A stretch of DNA of 53,697 bases from a virus. Of the stretch, positions 38,441 to 47,143 are shown in pieces; the first letter of the stretch is position 1; every line of letters starts with the position of its first letter. The position numbers and the translations under genes were made by a program. The stretch lies in IMG/VR virus record IMGVR_UViG_3300044626_001013, positions 1 through 53,697 of that record; one strand, 5' to 3'. The notes beneath the pieces are model-generated. The model had not been told where the DNA came from. It worked only from the letters and a program-made list of their open reading frames with translations, and ran no database searches.

Positions 38441-39736
38441 TTACCCCAGTGGGCCTCTCGGCGTAGTAGGCAAGCCGCCGCCCGCGCTTGAGGGGTTGAA
38501 CAGCCTGCCGTTCCAGCCGCCACCGCCACCGGCACCGGCACCGGCACCGGCACCGCTGGGACTGCCGCCCGGACTACGCAGGTAGTTGCCAAGCATCATT
38601 CCGCTCATGTTGCCGATGGTGTTGGCCCACGATGCCTGCGCCATCGCCCCGGGATTCAGCCCGGGAAAATACTGCTGCGTCGACCGGCCTGCCCACGGGT
38701 TGGTCATGCCGCTGCTCAACAACTGGGTCTGAAGGTTGATCGGCTGGGCTCGGTAGCCCAGCACTCGGTCCTGATTCCCCAGCATCATTTGGGTGCGACC
38801 AGTCAACCGGTTGTTGAGCAACGACGTCCGGTCGCCTCGCAACTGGTTCATCATGCCGATCTGAGCATCGTCGATGCTTGCCAACTGCTGCTGTCGGGCG
38901 TTTTCCAACTGCTCGGTTGCCCCGGTCAACTGGTTCCCCAGCACCGTCGAGTTCCCCAAACCTCGCGCCAGCAGCGACGACTGGATCAACCGGTTGTTGC
39001 CCGTGCGGGCGTCATCCATGTTCCGGTTGATCAACTCTCGACGCTTGTCGCCAAACCGCTGCGTTTCTCCCAAGGACGCGTCCATGTCACGCGACAGCGT
39101 GTTGGTCGCCTGGTCGTACTGGTCCATGGCATCGCGGCCCTGCTGCTCCGCGTCGCGAGCCAGCGTGTCGTAGCCGCTTAGGCTGCCGCCAATCTTCTTG
39201 TACTCGCCAAGGTCGAGGGCGTCTTGCGGAATGGCCTTGGCATCGTTCTCGATGGTGGCGGTCAGGTCATTCTTGGTGCGAAGCAAGGCGTCGATGTCGA
39301 CGCCGTCGGCTCGGGCCCGTTTCTTGTCGTACGTTGCGGGCTTCCAAACCTGCCTGTTGACCAACCCGTTCCCGCTTCGCTGCTTGACCCAGCGACCGCC
39401 TCGGCCGTACTTCTGGAGGTTGGCGTCCACATCGCTCAGTTGGCTGTTGAGGGCCGTCAGCCGAGCCGCGGCGTCGGGATTGCGGAACAACTGCCGCAAC
39501 TGATCCTGCCCCATGGTCCCGGCCAGCATCTGGTACGCGCGGTCGCCGCCCAGCAGCATGGCCAGTTGCCTAGCCATGCCCTGGTTCAGGTTGGTCTGGT
39601 CAAAATCGCGGTTGTCCTCGGCCGCCCTGATCTGCGAACGCGCCGCGTCTCTGGTGGCGTTGGCCGCCATGCTACCGCCGATAATGCTGCCGATACCGCC
39701 GATGATGCCGCCAAACCCACCGTCAAAGAAACTCAT
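38441..39736 (-). CDS. Putative internal virion/DNA-ejection protein (431 aa)
   Basis: The protein begins MSFFDGGFGGIIGGIGSIIG, a glycine-zipper-like hydrophobic segment. Long helices rich in Gln, Arg and Asp follow (AANATRDAARSQIRAAEDNR; DAEQQGRDAMDQYDQATN). This layout is typical of internal core/ejection proteins of podoviruses that insert in the cell envelope (compare T7 gp14-type proteins). The C-terminal part is Gly/Pro-rich, with an AGAG run encoded by four tandem GGCACC hexamers (near 38531-38555 on the plus strand). A Lys/Arg patch (GRGGRWVKQRSGNG) lies in the first third. Confidence 0.75.
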   Translation of the reverse strand: MSFFDGGFGGIIGGIGSIIGGSMAANATRDAARSQIRAAEDNRDFDQTNLNQGMARQLAMLLGGDRAYQMLAGTMGQDQLRQLFRNPDAAARLTALNSQLSDVDANLQKYGRGGRWVKQRSGNGLVNRQVWKPATYDKKRARADGVDIDALLRTKNDLTATIENDAKAIPQDALDLGEYKKIGGSLSGYDTLARDAEQQGRDAMDQYDQATNTLSRDMDASLGETQRFGDKRRELINRNMDDARTGNNRLIQSSLLARGLGNSTVLGNQLTGATEQLENARQQQLASIDDAQIGMMNQLRGDRTSLLNNRLTGRTQMMLGNQDRVLGYRAQPINLQTQLLSSGMTNPWAGRSTQQYFPGLNPGAMAQASWANTIGNMSGMMLGNYLRSPGGSPSGAGAGAGAGGGGGWNGRLFNPSSAGGGLPTTPRGPLG

Positions 39737-39851
39737 GGTCCAGCCCGCCTTTCGTCATGCACGCGCGTGCTGCGTCGCGACGTGGATTGCCTTGTCATAA
39801 TAGCGACTGAGGCTCTTTTTGCGTTGTCTTGATGACCTCGCGTTGCTTTTG

Positions 39852-40001
39852 TTACACCCACACGCCGGACACCTTGAAGAACACGGTGGCCGGTTGCCAC
39901 GTGCCAGCCACCTTGATGTACGTGACAGTCGCCAACTGCCACGTCCCCGACACCTTGATGTATGAGCGGGTACCCGTTGAACGAAGCAGCGTCAGCAACA
40001 T
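39852..40001 (-). CDS. Very small protein of three beta repeats (49 aa)
   Basis: The ATG at 40001-39999 lies one base after the previous stop (TGACATG), so translation is probably coupled. After MLLTLLRSTGTR the protein consists of three copies of a strand-turn-strand unit: YIKVSGTWQLATV, YIKVAGTWQPATV and FFKVSGVWV. Short GTW repeat proteins like this are known from phage tail regions as knob or fibre accessories. The function here is unknown, but the repeat conservation supports a real protein. Confidence 0.7.
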   Translation of the reverse strand: MLLTLLRSTGTRSYIKVSGTWQLATVTYIKVAGTWQPATVFFKVSGVWV

Positions 40002-40002
40002 G

Positions 40003-40167
40003 TCACACCAAGCCTTCCAGCGTGGTGACGGTGATCTGCGTCGTGGCGATGCTTTCGTCGAGCGATGCGACCATCGTGGCATCGCCCTGCGACCACGCAT
40101 AGTCTCGCTGCCTGCTCAAGGTGGCGAGCCTGTTCCGGGCGAGTTCGATCAGTTCTTGAATGGTCAT
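40003..40167 (-). CDS. Small helical protein (54 aa)
   Basis: The ATG at 40167-40165 has an excellent ribosome-binding site (AAAGGTGAT). The product starts MTIQELIELARNRLATL, continues with RQRDYAWSQGDATMVASLDE, and ends ITVTTLEGLV. Short proteins of this kind (a two-helix pattern with SLDxxIxxTQ) occur in many phage tail operons next to fibre genes, with unknown role. Its stop is followed after one base by the start of the 49-aa gene. Confidence 0.75.
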   Translation of the reverse strand: MTIQELIELARNRLATLSRQRDYAWSQGDATMVASLDESIATTQITVTTLEGLV

Positions 40168-40183
40168 GGCCAATCACCTTTCA

Positions 40184-43111
40184 TCATGGTGCGAAGTACC
40201 CTTGCAGGTTGGCGTACACCGCCCCTGCACCGGATGCCGTCGCGGTTTGGATTTGCACCGCCGTGTTGACAGTCCCGCGAAGCGGCACGGAGAAGTTGAT
40301 AAAGCGTGGTGCCGCACCAGCGGTTGGAATCCTTTGATTCCAAAGCACCTTGTGGAACGTCGCGGTGACACCAGTTCCACTGATTGCCACGGTTGAACCG
40401 CCGCGAGTTGCCGAAATCGTGATGTTTGCGGCGACAGGAACCGCGTTGACGTAGTAGGTGACGCCGGTCGATATGCCGGTCACAGTCGTGGCCGTGAACA
40501 CGATTGCATCACCTACCGCAAGGTTGTGTGTGACCGAAACCACCAAGTTGTTGCTGGCAATCGTCTGCGACGAACAGGTCAGGTCGGGCTCGCGGATGCG
40601 AAAATCGGTTGCGTTAGTGAGGGCCTCCGCGTAAATGTCGATGCCCGTCACGTAGTTACGGATGCCTGTGCCAGCAGCCTCCTTGACCTGAAGCGGCGTA
40701 GCGGTATTGACCAATCCGCCAATGTTTGCCGGAGTCTGCCAATCGGTTTCCGGCAGCGAATAGGGCTTGACGATGCCAGCACCGATCATCGTGCCCATCC
40801 ACGCCACGCTGTCGCCAGCAGCCGACATGGCCGAAATGTTCACGTTGCTGGCTCGGAGTCCAGCGGTCACCGGATTGCCGATGGCCGCGTCAACCGCCAC
40901 CGTTCCAGCCGCCGCAGCCGAGGACACCGAAAGGGTGCCTGACTGCACCACCACGGGAGCCGCAGCGGCAACGTCGCCGGATGGACGAGGCAGGGTTTCC
41001 ACACGCTGGCGTTCGTAGTCGAACACCCGCACGAAACTGACCCGCAAGCAGGTGCGACGAATCACCGCGCCGCCGCAGTTGGTGGTTGCGAAGTTCGCCG
41101 GAGGTGTTCGCTGGCCCGGGAACGGCAGCACAAGAACAAGAATCGTGGTGCTGATGCTTGCGATCTTCCACGGGCCATCGACGCCGAGCGTTGCGCCGGT
41201 CGTGTTGTCGCGGCACCCGACCAACTCCACCATGTCGCCAATGCTTGCGATTGGTGCGGCCCAAGAAGCCGACCCGGTAAGCGTCAACTGCCTTGTGCCG
41301 TCAGCCAGCGTCGTCAGCGTTGCGTTCTGGGCAACCTGAGCGGCCACACCAAGAGCGGACGGCAGGTTGCCGCCATGCACGCGAGCGACGAAGCCGCCGT
41401 AACTGGTGACCGTGCCCGCCGTGCCGATGACAATGGTGAAACTCGTTGCGCTCGGAACCGTGGCGACCGCCGTGGCCGTGGCGAGGTTCGGGAACTCGGT
41501 GGCACCCTGAGCGCGGATGCCGTAGACCGTGACGAGATCGCCCGGCAGCAGGCCGTGCGACACATCGGTCGTGATCGTGGCGGTAGTGGTGCCGGTCTTG
41601 ACCGCGCTGACGATCTGTGCGTTCGGAACCGTCAGGCTCTTGGCGTTGACTGCCTTCAGCCGCAGGCGATACGTTTCGCTTGGGCTCGGACAGACCTGTG
41701 TGCGAAGGGCGCGAGATGCCGTCTGTGCCGTCGCATCCACCACGCTGTCCGCAAACTGCGTCCGGTCGGCTTGAAGAAACAACCGATACTCGCTTGTCGG
41801 ACCCCACGAATACGTATAGGCAGCGTTACCGGCGAGTTGGATCGGTGCCGTCGTTGCCACCGTGACCGAGTGATTGCCCGCAACCGTGCCAGACGGCAAG
41901 GCATCTCCGCTTTCCGAGCGGAAATAGAAACTGGAGTTGGTGGCGGTCGCGTTCTCAAAGATTTGAGACACGCCGTTTCGTGCGCGACCCAACCGCTGCC
42001 TTGCAAACACGGACCCGAGAAGTGCGGCAGGCGCAGTGGTGTCCACCCAAGTGACCGCAGTCGTGCCAACCGTCGTCACCGTGGCACTGAGGTAGTACTC
42101 CTTCTGAGCCTGCGTGCTGCCCTCGGCGACGAACACGCTTACAGCAAACAACACGCCCGCCACCACCGTCAACTCTGCGGTTGTGTCGAGGTCGGTCGCG
42201 CGAGTCAACACCCACGGAGTACCGGCGGTGCCAACCGTCGTCAGCGTGTAAACGCCGTTGTTGGCTCCCGTCGCCTCGTTCTTGACCAGCAGTCGATCAT
42301 TTTGAACGAGGGTGATTCCATCCTGTGCCGGGAACGCACCGTTTGCCGTTGCCGTGAGCGTGGCTCCCACGCCAGCCGTGCCGTTCGCGTAGGTGTTGGC
42401 TGCCAGAGCCGCAGTGGTTGCGGCACGAACCGTTGTCGTGTATGCCGACAGGGACGGGATTGTGCCGCCGGGGCCTGCCGTGGCCGTGAACTGCGTGGGC
42501 GAGGGAACGGTCGCCACGACAAGGGCGGGGTAGTTCACGCGGGAATCAACCACGCCCCTGATCCCGATGGCGCGACCAACCGACAACCCGTGAGGGGCGG
42601 CAGTCGTGACCGTCAGTGACGAGGCGGCCTGCTGAATCGTGTAAATCGTGATGTCAGCGGTGTCTGCGATCAGTGTGCCGGTGTCAACAGTCTCGACGCT
42701 GAACTCTTGCCCAAGCGTTCGCTGGCTTATCGACAATCCAACCGACTGCTCGACCGGCATCCCGAACGTCGCCACGGTCGAGACGGAACTCTCGGTGCTG
42801 TTGCTCAGCGGGGACTTGCTGACAACAAGATACGACGCGGCGGCAGCGTTGCCGTCCACGAAGATCAGGTCGCCGGTTCCCTTCACCTCGGTCCACTTGC
42901 CGCCCGCAATGGGGTCGTACGACTCAAACGCCTCGCGGAACTTGGCCGTGATGTTGCTTGCGGTGACGGGTAGCGGGTTGGACTCGCTGACGTCGACCGC
43001 CGTTCCATCGGCACCAACGCCGATCTTGACGCGCTGATGCAGCACGCCACCGATTTCGTCTGCGGCGACGGTCGCTCCTGATCCGGGTGTATATCCAACA
43101 TTGTCGGGCAT
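40184..43111 (-). CDS. Large tail/fibre protein with repeated beta modules (975 aa)
   Basis: The ATG at 43111-43109 has GAGGTGA upstream. After the start (VGYTPGSGATVAADEIGGVL), the protein is Ser/Thr/Val/Ala-rich and beta-sheet throughout. Residues ~224-350 match a module common in phage tail proteins (ANTYANGTAGVGATLTATAN, QNDRLLVKNEATGANNGVYT). At least three copies of a strand unit with a PHGLSVGR/SHGLLPGD/THNLAVGD core occur near residues 156, 499 and 847. They resemble FCCH-type modules in tail proteins. The C-terminus (RFINFSVPLRGTVNTAVQIQ) is a likely sheet cap. It probably forms a tail fibre or appendage used in adsorption. Confidence 0.85.
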   Translation of the reverse strand: MPDNVGYTPGSGATVAADEIGGVLHQRVKIGVGADGTAVDVSESNPLPVTASNITAKFREAFESYDPIAGGKWTEVKGTGDLIFVDGNAAAASYLVVSKSPLSNSTESSVSTVATFGMPVEQSVGLSISQRTLGQEFSVETVDTGTLIADTADITIYTIQQAASSLTVTTAAPHGLSVGRAIGIRGVVDSRVNYPALVVATVPSPTQFTATAGPGGTIPSLSAYTTTVRAATTAALAANTYANGTAGVGATLTATANGAFPAQDGITLVQNDRLLVKNEATGANNGVYTLTTVGTAGTPWVLTRATDLDTTAELTVVAGVLFAVSVFVAEGSTQAQKEYYLSATVTTVGTTAVTWVDTTAPAALLGSVFARQRLGRARNGVSQIFENATATNSSFYFRSESGDALPSGTVAGNHSVTVATTAPIQLAGNAAYTYSWGPTSEYRLFLQADRTQFADSVVDATAQTASRALRTQVCPSPSETYRLRLKAVNAKSLTVPNAQIVSAVKTGTTTATITTDVSHGLLPGDLVTVYGIRAQGATEFPNLATATAVATVPSATSFTIVIGTAGTVTSYGGFVARVHGGNLPSALGVAAQVAQNATLTTLADGTRQLTLTGSASWAAPIASIGDMVELVGCRDNTTGATLGVDGPWKIASISTTILVLVLPFPGQRTPPANFATTNCGGAVIRRTCLRVSFVRVFDYERQRVETLPRPSGDVAAAAPVVVQSGTLSVSSAAAAGTVAVDAAIGNPVTAGLRASNVNISAMSAAGDSVAWMGTMIGAGIVKPYSLPETDWQTPANIGGLVNTATPLQVKEAAGTGIRNYVTGIDIYAEALTNATDFRIREPDLTCSSQTIASNNLVVSVTHNLAVGDAIVFTATTVTGISTGVTYYVNAVPVAANITISATRGGSTVAISGTGVTATFHKVLWNQRIPTAGAAPRFINFSVPLRGTVNTAVQIQTATASGAGAVYANLQGYFAP

Positions 43112-43119
43112 GGTTCACC

Positions 43120-43434
43120 TCAATACTGAAAGTACAAGTCTCCGTTCACACCCAATCCTGCTCCGGGCGGAGTCGTGCCGGAATACACGGATACGCCCAC
43201 CCCGCCAGTTGGTCCAGTTGCTCCAGCAGGCCCAGTGGCTCCCGTGGGGCCCGTGGGGCCCGTGGCACCAGCAGGGCCGCTGCTGTAAGGCAACGCGCTC
43301 CACACAGCGGATCCGTCGCCAACCTTGAACTTCCCGGTGTCGGTTTCGTACCCAGGCTCGCCCAGCGCCAACACCGGGTCGTGCGTCGTCCAATCAGCGG
43401 CCGTCCCGCGACGGTATTGAATCTGTACTGGCAT
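43120..43434 (-). CDS. Tail fibre-type protein: Mtd-N-like domain plus collagen-like repeat (104 aa)
   Basis: The start overlaps the upstream stop as TAATG. Residues 1-52 (MPVQIQYRRGTAADWTTHDP, LGEPGYETDTGKFKVGDGSA) match the N-terminal domain of major-tropism-determinant and hyaluronidase-type phage fibres. That domain usually trimerises and attaches to the tail. It is followed by nine Gly-x-y triplets (GPAGATGPTGPTGATGPAG) forming a collagen-like segment, and a short C-terminus with DLYFQY. It may act as a connector or as the base of the 975-aa fibre. Confidence 0.85.
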   Translation of the reverse strand: MPVQIQYRRGTAADWTTHDPVLALGEPGYETDTGKFKVGDGSAVWSALPYSSGPAGATGPTGPTGATGPAGATGPTGGVGVSVYSGTTPPGAGLGVNGDLYFQY

Positions 43435-44048
43435 TAGACGACTCCTCCACAGTCAATCGCAGCAATCCCACCGTAGTTGCTGTCCGGGTGCCCCCCATCC
43501 AGATTGGGTGATCCGCCGCTTCCGCCCGCCCAGTACGGCGGGCGCGGCAACCCGGGCGCTCCTAGTGGATCCAACGGTCCAATCATCGTGTCGGTGCCGT
43601 CCGCAGGGCCCAGCACAATCGCACGCACGGACCTAGACGTCCAAGACCCCGTTTGTGTGATGTCGAACGCAACTACGCCCGACCGATTCGTGAAGTACAC
43701 CGCCACACGATCCTGCACCAACTCGCTGATCAGCCCGCCTTCAGATGGTGAGGCAAGTGTCTGCTCGCCCGCTCCGGAGTCATCTTCCTCGACGCCAACA
43801 ACGACCAAGACGGCAAACATCCCCAAGCAGGGACGGCCCCCGACACCGCCTTCACCCACGCCTTGATGGCCACCCGCGCCATTGACCACCTGCACGTGCG
43901 CCGTACGCGTCAACAATCCGTTGTTGCTCCATGTCACGCGACACCGCAACGGTGGCCGGCTGGACACCGCCGACACCACACGCAGCATCTGCGTCGGGTC
44001 CAACAGACGCGTGGGTATCAGAGACGGAAATGTGAACGCAATGGCCAC
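43434..44048 (-). CDS. Tail-associated hypothetical protein with Gly/Pro-rich end (204 aa)
   Basis: I start at GTG 44048-44046, two bases after the stop of the 657-aa gene; the longer frame would lie inside that gene. The N-terminal ~130 residues are beta-rich (MAIAFTFPSLIPTRLLDPTQ, RVTWSNNGLLTRTAHVQVVN, DRVAVYFTNRSGVVAFDITQ). The last ~50 residues are Gly/Pro/Ser-rich and end GGIAAIDCGGVV. Position between tail and fibre genes implies a particle component. No family recognised. Confidence 0.7.
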   Translation of the reverse strand: MAIAFTFPSLIPTRLLDPTQMLRVVSAVSSRPPLRCRVTWSNNGLLTRTAHVQVVNGAGGHQGVGEGGVGGRPCLGMFAVLVVVGVEEDDSGAGEQTLASPSEGGLISELVQDRVAVYFTNRSGVVAFDITQTGSWTSRSVRAIVLGPADGTDTMIGPLDPLGAPGLPRPPYWAGGSGGSPNLDGGHPDSNYGGIAAIDCGGVV

Positions 44049-44050
44049 GA

Positions 44051-46024
44051 CTAGAAACTGTTTATGCCAGTGATCGACGCTTCGGCTTGGACAACATCCG
44101 GTGGCGGCGGCGGCGGTGGCGGCGGGCCAGTCGATCCCAACGGGCGAACGCCGCCACCAGGGTTTGACGGGGGCTCCGACGGGCCGGTATTGGGCTGGCT
44201 CGCGGGCCCACATGGGCTGCTCGGACTTGCGATCGCGCTCAGCCTTGCCATCGACAGCCGCGGCTGTTCCTCAGCCACCACGCGGCCGCCCTCCACCCAC
44301 CACGGATGCCCCGTGCTGCTGCTCAACGTGAGAATGACCGCAGGCCCTCGAGCCGATTGGATGCACCACGGACTGAACTGCGTGATCGTCGAGGTCCAAA
44401 CTTGCGCTCGTTGGTCCGGCGTCGAAGCGTCCTCCGGGTTTGCCGCAACAAACGCCGACAACGCAAGTTCGCCGCTTGTGTTGCCAATGATCAGTTCGGA
44501 CCGTGTCACGACGACGTCGGTTCCGACGCCTGACGCGTTCAACGGCGCAAACGGACAGCGAGTCTCAAACGGAACGCCGTTGTCCGACGCCACGGACTCA
44601 TCAAACTTGAGGACGCGACCGTTGCGGGTACACACCAACACCTGCCCCTTCCAGACGGTCGCGGCAAACGGCTCGTACCCGTCCGCGAACTTGATAGGCC
44701 AATAGCCCCCGTTGTTTGCGGAGTACCCGCCCGACATCTCGTCGTACCAAAACCAATGGCCGGTGCCGTCTGTCTTGGTGAGCCACACGTGCAAGCCGTG
44801 ACGCTGCGGATCCCGAATCAACGTCACTCGGTATCGACCACGATCCTCCCTGGCATACTGGATGCCTTCCGTCAGAATGGCTGCCGACAACGCCACCGGC
44901 TCTCCCGGGCCTTGGACCGCCACCAGCCCTTCCGGCGTGTGAACGATTAGCCGGCCTTCATTCGTGGCGGCAATCGCGTTCTGTCCGCTCACTCCGTGCG
45001 ACCTTGTCACCGGAATGACCTCTGACGCCGCATCGGCCGGGTCACCCATCAGCATGAACATGGAGTTCACGCACCCGATCAGCAGGGTGTTGGCACTTGT
45101 CGGCTCGATTGCGGTCACTACGTCGTACACCGTGGCCTGACGAGCCACGCCCAGCACAATCGCCGCCCCCTGTGCCAGTTCCCCGGTGTTCAGTTGCAAG
45201 GGTTCGGTAATGGCCGAGAAGTACAGGTTGGACGACTCGGCGTCCATTCCGGCATAGGTCATTCGGGCGCGGAACTGCCGCACCAGCGTCGCCGTGGTCG
45301 TCCCTTCCGTCGTTGCCCCTGGCAGCAAGTAGGTGGGATGCCCAACTGCTACTGCGGGGACTAGCGTCCTCTGCAACACCTCCCACTTCCACGCCTTGCC
45401 ACCGCCGACGATGTAGACAATCCCGTCCCAGATGTCGGCCGACACCGGGACGTCCGCGGCACACAGATTTGTCCCGATGATGGACAAGCCGGTTCCGTCA
45501 TAACTGGCGTACAGCGTTCCGCCCGCCACCACAAAAAACACCTCGCTGACAGCCCCGGTCACGCTGGTCAGTTCGTAGGCGTTGAATCGCAACACCGCCC
45601 CGCCATCGACGTTGGTGGCCGCACCGACGACGTTTTGACGACCGTAGTCCGTTGTCGTCCACTGAACCTGCGACGAGACGCTGTCCGTCTTGAGAACCGT
45701 TGCCTCGATTTTGTCGGCAAAGTCGCGGATGCGCAGCGTGAACGCTTCGTTGGCGGCGATGTTGTGCGGCGTCGTGGCGACAGGCGCACCGGCGGCGACC
45801 CGGTTCGTGTACTTGCGAATCTCCAAGTTGGCACCGTTGATCCCGCAGAGAAAGCCGGAGCCCCCGTCACCACTTCCTCGCACGTACGCCCTGATGTTGT
45901 GCGTAGCCACCACACACTGGAGTTGCAGTTCGTACAAGCCTCGCGGGTACTCGTTCCAGCAGAACACGTCCAGCGTAGTGCCGGTATGAACAAGCGCCGA
46001 TGATGGGTACGCCGTCCACGGCAT
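44051..46024 (-). CDS. Tail/head-closure beta-propeller-like protein (657 aa)
   Basis: The protein starts MPWTAYPSSALVHTGTTLDV. It is built of repeated beta segments with Trp/Tyr turns (VYIVGGGKAWKWEV, GHWFWYDEMSGGYSANNGGY, AATVWKGQVLVCTRNGRVLK), like the beta-propeller proteins that close podovirus heads (P22 gp10-type) or form tail nozzles. The last ~70 residues are a Pro-rich tail with a nine-proline run around position 640. A similarly organised 784-aa protein lies just upstream; the two probably form neighbouring rings of the short tail. The assignment is by layout, not by a diagnostic motif. Confidence 0.7.
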   Translation of the reverse strand: MPWTAYPSSALVHTGTTLDVFCWNEYPRGLYELQLQCVVATHNIRAYVRGSGDGGSGFLCGINGANLEIRKYTNRVAAGAPVATTPHNIAANEAFTLRIRDFADKIEATVLKTDSVSSQVQWTTTDYGRQNVVGAATNVDGGAVLRFNAYELTSVTGAVSEVFFVVAGGTLYASYDGTGLSIIGTNLCAADVPVSADIWDGIVYIVGGGKAWKWEVLQRTLVPAVAVGHPTYLLPGATTEGTTTATLVRQFRARMTYAGMDAESSNLYFSAITEPLQLNTGELAQGAAIVLGVARQATVYDVVTAIEPTSANTLLIGCVNSMFMLMGDPADAASEVIPVTRSHGVSGQNAIAATNEGRLIVHTPEGLVAVQGPGEPVALSAAILTEGIQYAREDRGRYRVTLIRDPQRHGLHVWLTKTDGTGHWFWYDEMSGGYSANNGGYWPIKFADGYEPFAATVWKGQVLVCTRNGRVLKFDESVASDNGVPFETRCPFAPLNASGVGTDVVVTRSELIIGNTSGELALSAFVAANPEDASTPDQRAQVWTSTITQFSPWCIQSARGPAVILTLSSSTGHPWWVEGGRVVAEEQPRLSMARLSAIASPSSPCGPASQPNTGPSEPPSNPGGGVRPLGSTGPPPPPPPPPDVVQAEASITGINSF

Positions 46025-46027
46025 CAG

Positions 46028-46303
46028 TCATTTCCCGTGAAAGAGGTCGGCACACGCCGTCACAAGTGCGGTGATCGCGGCTCCGAGCGACAACTGAGTC
46101 CAAATCTTCTTCCGCTCCTCGCCCTGTTCCAAACGATCCACTCGCACCACCAACCCCTTGGACGCGTCGTCGCGGCCGTGGAGCAGCGATTCGATCCGCT
46201 CAAAGCGTTCTCGATGAACCAAGTCGAGCCGATCAATCCGCTCAAGGATCTCGCGGTTGGTCGGCTGGTGATATGCAGGCACTGTTTTGGGAGCGTCGCT
46301 CAT
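46028..46303 (-). CDS. XhlA-like coiled-coil protein with C-terminal membrane anchor (91 aa)
   Basis: The ATG at 46303-46301 overlaps the upstream stop as ATGA. Residues 17-68 are a charged coiled coil (NREILERIDRLDLVHRERFE, KGLVVRVDRLEQGEERKK). It is followed by one transmembrane helix (LSLGAAITALVTACADLF) and three residues. This is the layout of XhlA-type hemolysin/holin-associated proteins. With the membrane protein upstream it may form a lysis or membrane module, although no endolysin is visible in the window. Confidence 0.7.
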   Translation of the reverse strand: MSDAPKTVPAYHQPTNREILERIDRLDLVHRERFERIESLLHGRDDASKGLVVRVDRLEQGEERKKIWTQLSLGAAITALVTACADLFHGK

Positions 46304-47130
46304 GGAACACCGCCGTTCGTGACAATGGGCGTGGGCGAGTGCTTTTTGACCGCCCCTTTGATCCGGTCGACAATCCGCCGTGTTTGCGGAGACGTTTGAA
46401 TCGCGTTGGCAATCGTCTTGAAGTCGGGAACCTGCCCCTTGATCGCCTCCACGGTTTGCACAATCTGCGAACTGGCCTTGCGTTCGACAATGACACGCCA
46501 CGCGACGTACACCACGACCGCAACACCAGCGCACAACGCAATCAAAAGCCGATACTGCAACACGACCTGCCCGATCAGGCATCCGGCAAATACGCTCAGA
46601 CCCAACAGCGCGCCGTCCCACGACCGAAGCCACACGGCCGACACAATCGCGACCATCAGCCCAAGGAACGCGGTTGCCGCCAACAGTCGCGACAGCAGTG
46701 TGTCCTGATCTTGCTCCAACTCCTTGATGCGCCGATTGGCGACATCCAAGTCCAGCGACAACGCCGCGGCCTGTTGGAGCCCGCTTTCAATCTGGCCTGA
46801 CGCCGTCTCCAGAGTCTTGGTTGCCCCCTTCAACTGCTCGACGCCGACGGCAATCTGGTCGGTGCTTGGCCTGGCCTGCGGCACTGTGGCGACAATGTTG
46901 TTGTTGGCTTGTTCAATAGTGTTCGTTGCTTCGCCCACGGTCGCGGCCGCCGTCGAAACGTCGACATGCGCCTGTTTCAACTCGGCATGCCGCTCTTTCG
47001 ACGCGTGCAACGCATGACCACGCTTGCAGCCGGGGGCCAGCACGATCAAGGCCACCCACATTGACACGATCACGGCCACGTTACCGCTTCCGTTCCACGC
47101 CTTGATCATGTTCCGCCACATGGTTGCCAT
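46300..47130 (-). CDS. Lipoprotein-like multi-span membrane protein with coiled coil (276 aa)
   Basis: ATG 47130-47128 has GGGAGCG upstream. Residues ~18-36 form a hydrophobic signal ending in VLAPGCKRG, a plausible lipobox with Cys as the lipid site. A periplasm-type coiled coil follows (~40-135: AELKQAHVDVSTAAATVGEA, KTLETASGQIESGLQQAAAL). Then come four hydrophobic spans (~155-225: LLAATAFLGLMVAIVSAVWL, ALLGLSVFAGCLIGQVVL, LLIALCAGVAVVVYVAWRVI). The C-terminus is basic. This combination is unusual. It could be a lysis (spanin/holin-related) or envelope-remodelling protein, given the XhlA-like partner. No known family assigned. Confidence 0.7.
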   Translation of the reverse strand: MATMWRNMIKAWNGSGNVAVIVSMWVALIVLAPGCKRGHALHASKERHAELKQAHVDVSTAAATVGEATNTIEQANNNIVATVPQARPSTDQIAVGVEQLKGATKTLETASGQIESGLQQAAALSLDLDVANRRIKELEQDQDTLLSRLLAATAFLGLMVAIVSAVWLRSWDGALLGLSVFAGCLIGQVVLQYRLLIALCAGVAVVVYVAWRVIVERKASSQIVQTVEAIKGQVPDFKTIANAIQTSPQTRRIVDRIKGAVKKHSPTPIVTNGGVP

Positions 47131-47143
47131 TCGTTCGCTCCCT

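Noticed and set aside
39758-39775. Palindrome GCACGCGCGTGC as an operator
   Set aside because: A single 12-bp palindrome in GC-rich DNA with no second copy found and no promoter consensus around it.
39733-39942. Small minus-strand frame upstream of the 431-aa gene
   Set aside because: It overlaps the 49-aa repeat gene in another frame and has no ribosome-binding site. A 21-codon tail ending at the next start as ATGA could be a leader peptide but cannot be supported.
43120-43300. Short repeats in the collagen-like segment as a CRISPR-like array
   Set aside because: The repeats are 9-bp codon-level repeats encoding Gly-x-y triplets, with no spacers.
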